Shown here in pieces: positions 1-11,291 of a DNA stretch of 64,000 nucleotides (the first letter of the stretch is position 1; each line of letters starts with the position of its first letter). The DNA is from Gigaspora rosea (taxonomy: Eukaryota; Glomeromycota; Glomeromycetes; Diversisporales; Gigasporaceae), in assembly GCA_003550325.1 (NCBI GenBank), contig QKWP01000126.1:188589-252588 (forward strand). The letters are read 5' to 3'. The translations under genes and the position numbers were made by a program. A model generated the notes under the pieces. The model worked only from the letters and a program-made list of their open reading frames with translations. It had not been told where the DNA came from and did no database searches.

Positions 1-35
1 CTCTTTCTCTTTCTCTCTCACTTTCACTCTCATGC
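1..35. repeat. CT-rich simple repeat
   Basis: Imperfect CTTT/CTCT pyrimidine run at the left edge. No coding potential. Confidence 0.7.
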
Positions 36-117
36 AAAGAACTATCTCTATAGAAAACACAAATTATAACTTTTATGTCCCTACTTTGTTCCTAATAGGG
101 AATATAAATTCTAAATA

Positions 118-1258
118 TAGTGTTTCTAAATTTTTTAAATGTTCCTAGAAATACTGGGAACTTCAAATCTTTAACACTGATTGGGTATACTATTGCTCTA
201 CCTGTGAGTGTCCTTCAGACAATTATACTAGAAAAATGAGAACCATTTAAAGTCTGAAAAACAAATAATAAATATTACATCTGATCTAGCCAATAAGCAT
301 CAGTTTTATTGTTTTGATTGTTTTTTATGTTACACCTGATCTAGCCAATCAGAATTCAGAATTTTTTAACACACGAACATCGGGTGTACTATTGCTCTAA
401 CTGTGAGTGTCTTTCGGAAAATAGCATATATGGGGTCTTTGTCTTGAAAATGACCTTACGGGACTATGTAGATCTTATAGTAAAAATTAAAGTTCCTAGC
501 CACCCAGTAATCCAATTCAAATAAACCTTTTTTTATTTTGTAAAACTCACTAAGCTCTACAAAATAAAAAAAAGTTTATTTGAATTGGATTACTGGATAG
601 CTAGAAATTTAATTTTTATTCATAAGAACTACATAGTCCCATAAGGTCATTTTCAAGGCAAAGACCCCATATGTTTAAAGTTGCACAATATGGATAACAA
701 ATAAATATTTAAGAAATAGCCTTTAAAGATTTTTAAAATATAATCTCATTAATAATTTAGTGTGTTTTTTATATAGAAAGTATCATAATTGTGTAGACTT
801 ATATATAGATGATTTGTGTCAAATGATATGCTATTATTAAGCAAGTAAAAAGATACTAAGTATTTGTTAGTATGAAGCTTAAATAGTTAAATAACAAAGT
901 AATTTTAATTTATTATATTAACTTATAGTAGCATCAGTAAAATATTATAGAAAGTTTTGTTTTATTATAAGCAAATATGAAAAGTACTTGATGTATTAAC
1001 AAAATTATTAGAAATTGAATTGTATAATATATTGTGTTATATTGAAAAAAATATGCAGAATCATATACAAACTTTAAAAAATTAATAGATAAGCATGAAC
1101 TTAGTATGTAAATTGTAAATATAGAATATGAACATTCTTTAAAAATTAATGTTCAATATATTTAATATATAATGAATACTAAAAAGTTTTTGAGAACAAT
1201 AAAAATTTAAATTATGCTCTTTTGAGAACATAACTTTCAATTTGAATTTTAAACACTG
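118..1258 (-). mobile_element. hAT-like non-autonomous element, copy 1
   Basis: The stretch from about 660 to 1258 is recognisable as the reverse complement of 42372-43180: the same order of landmarks is seen, including the AAGCAAGTAAAAAGATAC block and the terminal TTGAATTTTAAACACTG. The right end at 1258 is sharp. The left end (TAGTGTTT at 118) is a degraded match to the expected CAGTGTTT terminus and no 8-bp duplication is visible, so the left boundary is uncertain. No ORF of note. It contains the foldback at 425-673 and, near its left end, a direct repeat (about 171-220 and 366-419). Confidence 0.55.
425..673. repeat. Foldback: inverted repeat with about 120-bp arms
   Basis: CATATATGGGGTCTTTG at 425 is mirrored by CAAAGACCCCATATG ending at 673, and the two arms match with scattered mismatches up to a short loop near 550. 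The inner arms read CCAGTAATCCAATTC and GAATTGGATTACTGG, related to the other CTACTGG-type palindromes in this window. Confidence 0.85.
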
Positions 1259-1269
1259 ATCGTGAGAAA

Positions 1270-1320
1270 CTGATGGGTAAGTTAGCAGAGCATGCATGTA
1301 AAAAGTTCAAGTCCCATAGG
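1270..1320 (+). other. tRNA-like remnant
   Basis: GTTAGCAGAGCATGC resembles a pol III box A and GTTCAAGTCCC a box B, but they are too close together for an intact tRNA, so the anticodon arm seems deleted. It is either a decayed tRNA or a SINE head. A weak call. Confidence 0.25.
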
Positions 1321-1387
1321 AGAATTCCTCAAAACGAATTAGTTTTGTTTATACAGAAAGAGAAAAATATAAATCGGTATCGAAATG

Positions 1388-1543
1388 AATATGCATAAAG
1401 CACATATATATTGTCAAAAAGCAGCAAAAATAGAAGATATATTTGTACTCGATGTATGTTATGGTAATAAAATTGGAGTATAAAAGAACACTTTTGAATA
1501 TCTAAACTCTGCGGAGATGGGAAATGTTAAAGATAGGGTAAAT
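1388..1543 (+). pseudogene. Sel1-repeat remnant
   Basis: One frame reads NMHKAHIYCQKAAKIEDI, then CYGNKIGV, a TAA stop, then EYLNSAEMGN. This follows the Sel1 repeat pattern seen intact at 38.4 kb (KAFIYYQKSAEMGN, CYQNGIGVEKD), about one and a half repeats. No start codon, kinase part or open frame survives. It is an isolated relic of the Sel1 family that is expanded in AM fungi. Confidence 0.7.
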
Positions 1544-1755
1544 ATAGATCATTTTTCAAATAAAATCAGTTGCAAATTTTTTTGTATAACACTAATTATA
1601 CAAATGGAAATTGAACATATATAGAATCTTTGATGATATAGATAATATATATGTACAAACATATGTAAGTACATACAAATGTATGTACATACAAGCTATA
1701 GCAGCTAGAGACAATTTGCTTTTGTGCTACTTGGAAGGCAAGAAAAAATAATTTT

Positions 1756-2046
1756 GAGTTTTGCTAAATCTCACCTGCAGTGATCATCACTGCTCATATG
1801 ATCAACCAATTAGATCGTAGGATCTTGTGTAACTAAAACAAACCCAAAAAAATGACAAAACTAAGAAAAAATCTAAAAAATCTTAGACAACAAAATATTT
1901 TACTATGATAACTTATCTTCGGGCACTAAGTAAAAGTTTTTTTCGCAAAATTTTACATATTATGCCTTTCTAACCCTAATCTTAGTTTTTTAAAAAGTTT
2001 ATTATAGAGCAGTGACGATCACTGCTGGTGAAATTTAGTAAAATTC
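1756..2046. mobile_element. MULE-type MITE with 9-bp target duplication
   Basis: Terminal inverted repeats GAGTTTTGCTAAATC and, on the other strand, GAATTTTACTAAATT, followed by CAGTGATCATCACTG-like sequence. It is flanked by the exact 9-bp duplication AATAATTTT (1747-1755 and 2047-2055). A 9-bp duplication is the Mutator-superfamily signature. Same family as 31243-31506. No coding capacity. Confidence 0.85.
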
Positions 2047-2055
2047 AATAATTTT

Positions 2056-3300
2056 TATTGTATTTTTTTATTTTATTTTTTTTGAAAATAACTAGAAAAA
2101 TTACCAGTTACACAAATTAATCTATATATCAATATAGACAAGTATACCCCTTTTTTACTCTTTTTTTTTATGCTCATCTACTTTTTTTCTTTTTATATTT
2201 AGTAACGCTTTTAATGCTTGTTGGCAGTGTTGTTACGGGCAATTTGTAGACAATTGTGGACAATTGTAAACAAAAAAATAAATCTAAAATACTTAAAATT
2301 TTATTAAAATAACCTATTTTTTTCTTTTCAAAAAATATTCAGAACTATAAAAAATATATAATCATATCTTTTTTAAACTAATTTATTAAATTTTAAAGTC
2401 AAAATATTCTTTGAACAATTGTGGACACTGTGAATGTTTGGACGTGAACATGGGTAAAAAAAATCTTGGACATAGTAGACACGACAACACAGCTTGTTAG
2501 TGCCTCTTTTTATTCGTTTCTGATGTTTCTTAAATGTGATAATAGATTTGCTGCTTCTTTAATGGCTTCAGAATTGTTTAAATTCTCATTCTGGATTACA
2601 TTTTTTTCATCACTTTACTGGTGTTTCTACTTCATCGTTTCTGGTACTGTGCCATGTTGCATTCGCTGTACTATGTTCCATTTGTTAGTATAAGTTGGCT
2701 GTGTTATGTTGCAGTTTACTGGTGCCCTGTCTTGTTGCATTACTAGTTCGTGTTGACTTTTTTCTATACAAGTATTTCAGCAGTGTCATTATATTGTTGA
2801 CTTAATTGGCTTATCATTTGTTTTTCCTTTGCTAGTATTTAGATTGTTGATGAAAGTAACGATTAAGACAAGTAGTTAGTTGATGGTGTATAAAGTAATG
2901 AACGATTATGACAAGTAGTTGGTTTAGATTAGAGTTATTGATAGGTTTAGAAAGAGGTTTAGAATAGATTAGGCTATAGAGTAGTTTAATAACAAGGTTA
3001 GGGTCATGGGAATAGTGTAAAAGTTAGGGTCATGTTTAGATAGTTGTGTGGGTCTAGTTGGAGATTAGAATTAGGTTGGTGTTAAAACTTTAGTATTAGA
3101 TTGTAAAAATAGTTTGTGCATTATATAAATAAATATGAAATAAAAAAATAAATATTGAAAAAAGTCTGATTGTTAGATGAGATTTTTTTTTAAAAAAAAA
3201 GACATTATTATATATTATTATAAATTAAAAAAATAAATTTTATAAAAAAAATATTTAATTATTTTAATTTATTAAGGCTATATACTATGTACTATATATT
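2056..3300. other. No gene recognised; low-complexity DNA
   Basis: Holds a triple CAATTGTGGACAATTG-like repeat at about 2240-2275, an ORF of 75 codons at 2466-2693 (+) with no recognisable domain, and degenerate GATTA/GGTTAG-type short repeats at 2860-3080. Nothing supports a gene. Confidence 0.5.
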
Positions 3301-3690
3301 ATGATCACATTTTAAAATATTTGCAATCCCTAATTTTGGTTGGATAATCATTTATTCTAGAAAATTGATCGAATAAAAAAATTTTACTACCTAGACAAAT
3401 TTCACTAGGCAAATTTTATAATATATACACATAGATTTTTTTAAAATGGTATAGGAGCTTAAAGTTTACTACCATAAATAGAAGAATTTGATCTATGTAA
3501 TACAAATTTTTGGCTAAAATTAATTGTTATTTAAAAATGTTTTATTAGTAGCATATTTGTGAAACACAAGTAAAATTTTTTTTGCACAACAATCCTATAA
3601 GAAAATAATCTATATTTACTCCATCTTTAAAGGAATAAGAGAAATTAGACATTGTTATGAAAATTAATAAATTTAAATAAAGTTTAATAT
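3300..3690. repeat. Dispersed repeat A, copy 1
   Basis: Blocks such as CAGGCAAATTTA-like, CTACTATAAATAGAAG, and TTTATTAGTAGCATATTT occur in the same order at 10310-10700. The type is unknown and no target duplication was found. Confidence 0.6.
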
Positions 3691-3775
3691 GCAATTAAAA
3701 AAGAAAAAAAATTAAATAAAATTAAATAAATTAAATTTTAAAAAGTAAAATTTAATCAAGTTTACTAAAACATAC

Positions 3776-3797
3776 CACTGGTGTTCAACACCAGTAT
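3776..3797. repeat. Short palindrome
   Basis: ACTGGTGTTCAACACCAGT; resembles the terminal repeats of the MULE-type MITEs at 1756 and 31243 and may be a relic of that family. No gene is seen between 3700 and 4000. Confidence 0.5.
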
Positions 3798-4005
3798 ATA
3801 GTGTAATATAGCATGATGGACAATCGTAGTAGTACAAACTTCCAAACTTGAAATTTGTGACTCAGGACCGATCTGTCCAATAAAAGTACAGGGATGATCG
3901 ATCACATGAAATTAAACAATTGGTCATATCCGTACACGTGATAATTGGCCAAACAATTTTTATAAAATTACAATAATGTTCGAAAAAACTTTATTTACTA
4001 AATCA

Positions 4006-4127
4006 AAGATATCTCACGATCCAACAGTCAGAATTTGACAAAACTTATACCATTCGATTCGTCTCATTGAGACGAATCGAATGGTATAAGATTCAGCAAA
4101 TTCTATCTACTGGAACGTGAGATATTA
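4006..4127. repeat. Palindrome with TCGTCTCATTGAGACGA core
   Basis: 4044-4090 is a perfect palindrome (23-bp arms around one base), core CGTCTCATTGAGACG. Outside it the arms continue imperfectly: GATATCTCACGATCCAACAG on the left and CTACTGGAACGTGAGATATT on the right. Member of the CTACTGG palindrome family. Confidence 0.9.
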
Positions 4128-5045
4128 ATGATATTATAACCCCTTGTTCACTTATATATTTTTAATAAAATTTTATTTTAAACACGTGTATATATCTTGC
4201 TAATCGTTTCTAAATCGTTTCTATTTGAATTTAAATTGTAGTAGTTAAAATATTTAAAATTTAACTTACAAAATAACGTGTTCATTTATAATATAACTTT
4301 TAGATTTAAACCATATAAAAACGTGTTAACTTATCTTTTTATCCTGTTTTTTGTATAAGAACTACTTCAGGTTTGTTATTGGTTTTTCTAAAAAGTATTA
4401 GAACTTAGTTTCACATTGCTTACGTTTAGTTTTAACACCAAAAAACCTTTTTTTGTTCGAATTATGAATTCAACTACCTTTGATCTCTTATAAAATTCAC
4501 CTCTAATAAAACTTCTTGAGTATTGAGATTATTTTTGATTAATTTTAATACAAGGTGGGTTACGTAGAGGTCTTTTGCTAGCTTTCTTTTTAGAACAGAT
4601 TTAATTGATAGGTTTCAAAAAATCACGAGAATACGAAGTACTTTAAACTGTATAAAAAGTTAAAAAAATTTTTTTATTAAATTGGCTAAGCCACAATATC
4701 GATCATCCAAATTCAGGTTTGTCCACCATGCTGTGTATATGAAGATCAATATAAAAAAATAAATAAAAAAATAAACAAAATTGAATTTAATAAATGTTAA
4801 GCAAAAGTTAATAGTTAGAGTTAGGGTGTGGCATAGAATATAATGAAATTTCACAAGGGATTTTTTTTTTCAAAAAAAGGTAGTTTCATAAATAAAATAT
4901 TGAGTTAGAAGGTATTTTTGAAAAAAATAGCAAAATGGCAAAAAATTTATATTACACCAGATCTTTACATTACACAGCATTTAAAAAACGTAATTAGTAA
5001 AAATCATTGTGGTGTTGGCACAGGACCAGGAAAACTATATGTAAA
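4128..5045. other. No gene recognised
   Basis: AT-rich sequence with a 64-codon ORF on the minus strand (4660-4854) of simple hydrophobic composition, judged spurious. No repeat boundary or gene signal seen. Confidence 0.5.
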
Positions 5046-5053
5046 GTCCCTGC

Positions 5054-5337
5054 TAGGGTTCCGCAATTTGATTTGATCTTCAAATATTTGAATCAAATAT
5101 TTGATCAAATTCAAATTCAAATTTGACTATATTTGATTTGATCAAATTCAAATATGGCCAAATTTGATTTGATTTGACAAATATTTGATTTGATTTAAAG
5201 TTACTATTAAAAATTCAAATTCAAATCAAATTCAAATTCAAATATTTAAATCAAATCAAATTCAAATCAGGGTCAATTTGATTTGATCAAATTCAATTTA
5301 TCCAATATTTGATTTGATTTGAATTTGAGGAACCCTA
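5054..5337. mobile_element. hAT-type MITE (TAGGGTTCC ends)
   Basis: Ends TAGGGTTCCGCAA and TTGAGGAACCCTA, flanked by an 8-bp duplication with one mismatch (GTCCCTGC 5046-5053, GTCCCCGC 5338-5345). The interior is made almost wholly of ATTTGATTTGA/TCAAATCAAAT units in both orientations, so it can fold on itself. Related copies at 31852-32001 and 49382-49581. Confidence 0.85.
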
Positions 5338-5345
5338 GTCCCCGC

Positions 5346-5945
5346 CAAAAAAATCCAAAATACATATCTATGCGATGCACAATATGATTGGCTATTTGGC
5401 TATTTTTTATTCAAATATGGTAATAAACCCAAAAAAGAAAAACTTCATAAGCAAATTACTATTGTTTCGAATCAACCTATAATGTTTACAGTAGTGGCAT
5501 TTTATATAATTTAAAGTATCTTTGAATTATAGTATAGCGGGAATCTTATATATAGTTTTCTCAGTTCTGTTGGCACTAGTAGTGCGTTTTAGTAAACTCG
5601 AATTTAATAACGATAAGTAATAACTAACAATAAGTAAATAAAATTTAATTAATTACATCATGATGATCAAAATTAGAGTTGCAGCACTTTTTTTAGTAAT
5701 CAGGTTTGGAATCAGTTTTATTTATAGTAAAACTGGGTTTAGTTGAAACCAGTTCTGAATTTAATTTTGTGATATTTGTGTTATATGATATGGATTTTAT
5801 AAAAATAGGTTTTTTGTACAATTTAAAGCGGGTCTAAAATTTATAGCAAAAATGAGACAGGTCATGTGACCTACACCTTTAGGTTCCCGCACTATAGTAG
5901 TAAAATTATTTCACTACATTTTATCATATTTTATAGCATCTATAG
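5346..5945. other. No gene recognised
   Basis: AT-rich, no long ORF or structured repeat identified. Confidence 0.4.
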
Positions 5946-6100
5946 ATAGGAGTTGAAAAGAATAAAAACAAGGCACTTACATATTACCAAAAATCAGAAT
6001 ATATACATATCAAGTTGGATATTGTTATTATTTGGGAATTTGAGTTCAAATTTATAAATATAAAACATTTACATATTATCTGAAGCCTTCTGAGGCAGAT
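5946..6100 (+). pseudogene. Sel1-repeat remnant
   Basis: Frame 1 reads IGVEKNKNKALTYYQKSE; after a shift another frame reads VGYCYYLGI, a stop, and TFTYYLKPSEAD. These are Sel1 repeat halves matching the pattern at 38.4 kb. No start or kinase region, so a relic. Confidence 0.65.
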
Positions 6101-6525
6101 AATTCAATAGATTTAGAAAACTGCTAGTGCAATTATTATATAATTAGAGTGAGTAAAAAAAACTTATTATAACAATGCCACTTGCCAAGCTAATCAAAAA
6201 TCTGAATATAGAAAATAAGCACATTATAATGAAGATAGCACTCAACTCACATGGTATCCATCATATAGACAAGTGAAAACAAGGATTGATAATTGCATAG
6301 AATAATTCTAACTTAAAACCAGAATTATAATAATGCAATTGATTAATGAATTTTATTTGATTGATTATCTGTTAGAGAAGTTGGTAAGGAGGATTTGGGT
6401 TCATATGCAAAAGCAATCTGGTTGGACAGTATACAATAAAAAAAAGCAAACAGAAATATTGAGCTCTGTTACACTTTTGATAAAGCATTATTAGACCATG
6501 CTTGTTGTTTTCTGTAATTTTGTAT

Positions 6526-7140
6526 AACTAAATTTCTTTTAACAAAGGTTTTCCATAAGACTTTGTTATTTGAGAATTATTCCAATTGTGGCTTATATGA
6601 TAGAAATGATATGCATGTGATTGCATATAATAAAGATTAGATACATTCAATAGAGATTACAAAATATATAATAGCATAAATTATGAAAACCTATTTGGCT
6701 ATCCAATTTACCTATGGTATCTTATACTCTAAAATAGTGAGTCGAATGTGCAATACTATTCAAACTGAAAAAAAGAAAAAAAAGAAAGTAGAAGGCCCAC
6801 TCTATAGCATTGGCTTATACTTTCAATCAATATTATTTACAACCAAATTTTCTTTAACAAAGGTTTTTTGTAAAATTTAGTTATTCAAGGATTATTCCAT
6901 TTGTGGCTTATATAATAAAAATTATAAATATGCATGTGATTGCACAAAATGCATAGTAGAGTAAATTATGAAAGCCTACCCATTTATCCTGTTTATCTAT
7001 AATGCCTTATATTTATAAGCAGCAAGTCAAATATGCAAAACTATGCTTTACTTTAAAAAAAAAGAGAAAAAAAGAAAGAAAGTAAAATGCATTATACTAT
7101 AGTATTAGCGTATACTTTCAATCCACATTATCACATCTGC
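6526..7140. repeat. Tandem duplication, about 315-bp unit, two copies
   Basis: Unit 1 starts near 6526 and unit 2 at 6841. Both open with an AAATTTTCTTTAACAAAGG-like block, continue through TGTGGCTTATAT and GCATGTGATTGCA, contain an A-rich AAAGAAAAAAAAGAAAG tract, and end TATACTTTCAATC. The units have diverged. The 65-codon ORF here is not credible. Confidence 0.75.
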
Positions 7141-7594
7141 AAAAAAAATTCTGATTAAGAACACATTTTATTTTTTATCTATATCTTGCCTTACTACTCT
7201 TATATGATATGAGTATATTTAAAGATCTGATTATAATCGTGCTTTATAACAATAAAAAATAAAAGCAAAAAAAAAAAAAACAAACCAAAAATAAACAACA
7301 CGGACAGTCTTAAAGACAGAAGCCCATCTGACATTACTGAACAGACACCTTCAACCACCAATACCAAAACAATAATAAAACACTTCATGATATACTCAAT
7401 AGCAAGAGATGATACAATATAACTAATTTTAAGTTCTTATCTTCTTTCACAAAATTGGGACTTATTTTTGAAGCTTGTGATTTGTGGCCTTCTATTATGC
7501 AATTCAGGTTTTGGTCACATTTTAGTCTTGTATGACAATAACTTTTTTGTGAATAGCATAAAAAAATGAAGCAGGTTTTAGTTATCTTGGAAAA

Positions 7595-7805
7595 TAGATA
7601 TAAATATATATATATAAAAGAAATAAGGAAAAATAAGAATCTGTATTCTCGAGTATAATAAAAGAATGTATAACAATAGGGCAGTAAATTCTATGAAAAC
7701 TGACTATCTTGTAAAGTTAAGATAAAATATAAGAGAAAATAAGGATCTACTATTCTCAAGTTAAGAGAAATTTTATAACAACAGGTGTGTAAATGCTATA
7801 AGCTA
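7595..7805. repeat. Degenerate tandem repeat, about 110 bp
   Basis: AAATAAGAATCTGTATTCTC...GTATAACAATAGGGCAGTAAATTC recurs as AAATAAGGATCTACTATTCTC...TATAACAACAGGTGTGTAAATG. Two visible copies. Confidence 0.5.
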
Positions 7806-7943
7806 AAGGGTAAGTAATTTGGTTATAATATATATAAAGAAGTATAGCAGATACAATGGAGACTGGGCTAACACTTTCTATAACAAAACATCAGTGGATA
7901 GCTATTTACAACTAGTAGTGAGGTACTTTAGACTAGTTCTGAC

Positions 7944-8375
7944 AGGACCCCAAACAATATATATAGGGGTTACATTGAAATTTTGGCTAAAAAGGTTACT
8001 TTTTTACAAAGATGTTATATTTGAAAAGTGGATATCAATCAAAAAGTTATATTTAAAAGTGGATAAAAGCTTTTAATGTTATTATTAAAAGTAAATAAAA
8101 TTAATAAGTTTTAAATAGGCTATATTTAAAATTTGGATAAAAAAAAATTTTAAAAAAAATCTTTCTTTGAAAAAAATTGTTTTTTTAGAAAAAATTTTTT
8201 TTTAGAAAAATTTTTTAAAAAATAGTATTGTTATATTTGATAATTGGTTAAATTTTATTAAATATTAAAGCTTATATGTAAAATATGATTAATTAGCTCT
8301 GATAAAAAGTGGATAAAAATTTTAAAAAGTTTATATTAAAGCTAATGTAACCTCTATATATATTGTTTGGGTTCT
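7944..8375. mobile_element. hAT-type MITE with perfect 8-bp target duplication
   Basis: Ends AGGACCCCAAACAATATATA and, inverted, AGAACCCAAACAATATATA, continuing inward to GGGGTTACATT. Flanked by GTTCTGAC on both sides (7936-7943, 8376-8383). The interior has AAAAGTGGATAAAA motifs near both ends. The 85-codon ORF starting upstream at 7819 runs into it and is spurious. Confidence 0.85.
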
Positions 8376-8399
8376 GTTCTGACTAAGCAGAAAGAATAG

Positions 8400-8610
8400 A
8401 TTTAGAAGTCTTCTTAGCAAAAAAAAAAAAAAAAAGAGAAAAGAAGAAAAGAAAAAAAAGATTCAGGATGTCTTTCTGGTTTTTTACTTTAACAAGAATA
8501 AAGTTAGGATGCATTTTTGGCTTTTACTTCAGAAAAATAGATTTAGACATCTTTTTAGCTTCTTTCTCTAGCAAAAATAGGCCTTAAAACATCTCCTTGG
8601 CTTTTTCGTT
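8400..8610. repeat. Degenerate tandem repeat, about 58 bp
   Basis: Units of the form AATAGATTTAGACATCTTTTTAGCTT recur about four times, with a purine-rich tract at 8420-8460. Confidence 0.5.
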
Positions 8611-9139
8611 ATTTTTTTTTGTGATCCAAATTGATCCTTTATTTGTCTTCTATTATGAATCTTTATAATCTTTAATAAAGAGAGTATTTAATATGAAATC
8701 TAGCAAGAATAATAGCTATTATTATGAAAATAATCTGATTTGTAGCTTATATGAAATTAAGGCTTATATAAAAAAAGTAATAGCATATAAATGCATGCAA
8801 TATAGATTATAGATACATGTGATAGATTATAGATATGCAAAGATTATAAAGATACATGTGAAAGTAAATAGTAAATCTCAGTGCTTTCTTTCTTTGCTTG
8901 TCTTATTACTTGTTCTTTTTGGTGCCTAATTATAATCCAGCTTCTATCTTTTCTGCCTTCTCTTATTCATTGCATCTAACACCTAGTGCAAACCCAAATA
9001 ATCTATATAAGCTTATATTTGGGCATTATAGTACATTTTTTTGGTTAGCACTTTTATATTGATATATATAAACTATATTTTTAATATTAGATCAGACTTT
9101 TAAAAATATTTATCTTTTTTGAAATACTATATTCTCTAA

Positions 9140-9410
9140 AAAAATACTGAATACATTTTCTAAAAAAAAAAAAAACAAAAAAAAAAAAAAAAAAAAAAAA
9201 AAAANAAAACAAACCTGAATTACATTCTCTAAAAAAAAACAATTAAAAAAACTGAATTATATTCTCTAAAAAAAAATAAATCAAATTATATTCTTTAAAA
9301 AAAAAACAAAATTACATTCTCTAAAAAATAATACCAGAATTACAGAATTATATTCTCTAAAAAAAAATTATATTATCAAAAAAAAATTTTATTTTGTAGA
9401 AATTAAATTC
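9140..9410. repeat. A-rich minisatellite with a sequence gap (N)
   Basis: Units ATTACATTCTCTAAAAAAAA of roughly 25-35 bp, repeated about eight times. An ambiguous base at 9205 sits in a poly-A run, so the true length is unreliable. Confidence 0.75.
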
Positions 9411-9644
9411 TTATATTACATTTTTCATTACCATATTTCAAATATAAGATTTATAAAAATTACCTTTATTAGCATTCTTTTAAATATACTCTTTTTGCCC
9501 ATTAACTTTTTCAAATATAACCTTTTTATCCAATACCTACTTTTCAAATACAACCTTTTTTTTATAAAAAAAGGGCCTTTATTAGCAATTTTTCAAAAAT
9601 AACCTTATATAGTTTGTTCAGGGTCCTTCTAGCTCTCTGCCTAT

Positions 9645-9945
9645 TGTCATATATAATGAGTTAAATGTACCACACTAATAGTATGAGCTCGAACTTATTG
9701 ATATTGTTATATAAACCAAATTGAACTCACTATAATAGTTTGAGCTCAAACTCATTGATGTTGTCATGTGAACCAAGTTGGATATGCTGCACTATAGCAT
9801 GGGCTCAAACTCATTAATATTGTCATGTGAACTGAGTTAAATGCACATACTATAGTATGGGCTTGAACTTGCTATTATAAAAATTAATGTTGTATGTAAT
9901 AAGTTGAATATGCCATACTATATGCATGGGCTTGGACTCACTATT
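9645..9945. repeat. Tandem repeat, about 60-bp unit, five copies
   Basis: Each unit carries ACTATAGTATGGGCT, CAAACTCATTGATATTGTC and GTGAACCAAGTTGGATATG variants. Divergence between units is high. Confidence 0.7.
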
Positions 9946-10309
9946 AGGAAAAAAAGATGTGCTATACCTTAGCATTAGCGATTCTCAATTATGCTTTATT
10001 ATATAACATATCACATATACATAGTGTTGTTATAAGCACAGTATATGTAAAGTTCAGTATGTAATAGCAGAAGAAAAAGTGATGGAATAGAGCACTAGTC
10101 CCATTATGATCTTCATAATCTCTAATAAGAGAGTGTTTAGTATGAAATCTGAGCAAGAATAATATCTGGATATCAAAAAAAGTGATATTGTTACAAATCT
10201 TCATTTGTGACTGTGGTTTGAATTACAAAATTTTTATTAAAACGTAATGATCCAATTTAGCAATATTTGTTCCTTTATATAAATTTTATTAAGCTCCTAT
10301 TAAAAGTAG

Positions 10310-10700
10310 AGTGTACATTGATCATTTTACATATAAAATCGATGGTTAATTTTTTTTGTATAACAGATTATATCGTAAACACAACTATGATTGGGTAATT
10401 ACCTGTTTTAGAAATATTTTTACTATTTGTTTTTTGTATAACCCAGACAAATTTAAAGCCCTCCAGGCAAATTTAGCTATATAAGGAAGTATATTTTTTT
10501 AAAATAATACAACCGCTAAAGATTTTACTACTATAAATAGAAGGTTTAATCTGTATATTGCCAAATTTTGGTAAAGATTGACAGTGATTTTAAAATACTT
10601 TTATTAGTGGCATATTTCAAATTTTGCATAAAATTCCAATATACCACCAAAATCATATGATAAATGATCTATATACACTCTACCCTTAAAATCAGATAAA
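10310..10700. repeat. Dispersed repeat A, copy 2
   Basis: Diverged copy of 3300-3690 in the same orientation. No gene is seen from 9950 to 11290; the 71-codon minus ORF at 9989 is not supported. Part of it (10090-10180) also resembles 8640-8720. Confidence 0.55.
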
Positions 10701-10799
10701 ACTTGTTATTACTTGATTATCACATATAATTTTTCATTTTTTGTAAAAATAGATATACATATCAATGCGTTAGTACATATTTTACTTATTTGTATAGGT

Positions 10800-11110
10800 A
10801 ATACAAACTAAAAAGAAAATCCAATTTTGTAAATAAACTAAGTGTGTGAAATAAAATTTAGAGTTAGTGCCTTAATATTAGAGACTATAGAGTTAAAGTA
10901 ATTTTTAATATAAATAAAATTTCATTTTTGTCATTTTTAATTAGTATTCCAAAATCGATTTAAATATTAGTTTTTGCATATTTTCATTTTTTCTTTTTTT
11001 ACGTGTGCTCAAATTCTTTGCTAAGCTGATCTGGAATAGCACTTTTTGATTGGCTATTTTTCTTTAGAAGCTTGTATACACGTGCAAATAAGTGGATATG
11101 TTAGCATATT
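10800..11110 (+). repeat. Dispersed repeat B (CCAAT-box-like), copy upstream of the DUF6589-like gene
   Basis: Shares an ordered set of blocks with 52880-53230 and parts of 20630-20870, 51290-51430 and 53885-54020: GCCTTAA, TCATTTTTAATTAGT, AAAATCGATTTAAA, TTTTTGCATATTTTC, GATCTGGAATAG, then TTTGATTGGCTATT (inverted CCAAT box). It could be a transposed promoter or a repeat that merely contains such motifs. Confidence 0.6.
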
Positions 11111-11291
11111 CATGTTGTTATAGAATAGCTTTGTTAATTTTGGTAGAAATTAGTTGAAAAATTAGGAATTAATAAGAAAATTTTGTAATAACTATATTAA
11201 TAATTGTGATGTACAAGAATAATGCTTAGCTATGCTTTATAATGCTTAATGCAGTCTTTCAATTTACCAAATTAGGATATCGCATTCTAGA

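Noticed and set aside
2466..2693. 75-codon ORF with cysteines and aromatic residues
   Set aside because: No recognisable domain, no splice or promoter context, compatible with chance.
7819..8076. 85-codon ORF
   Set aside because: Crosses the left boundary of a MITE with a perfect 8-bp duplication, so most of it is transposon sequence.
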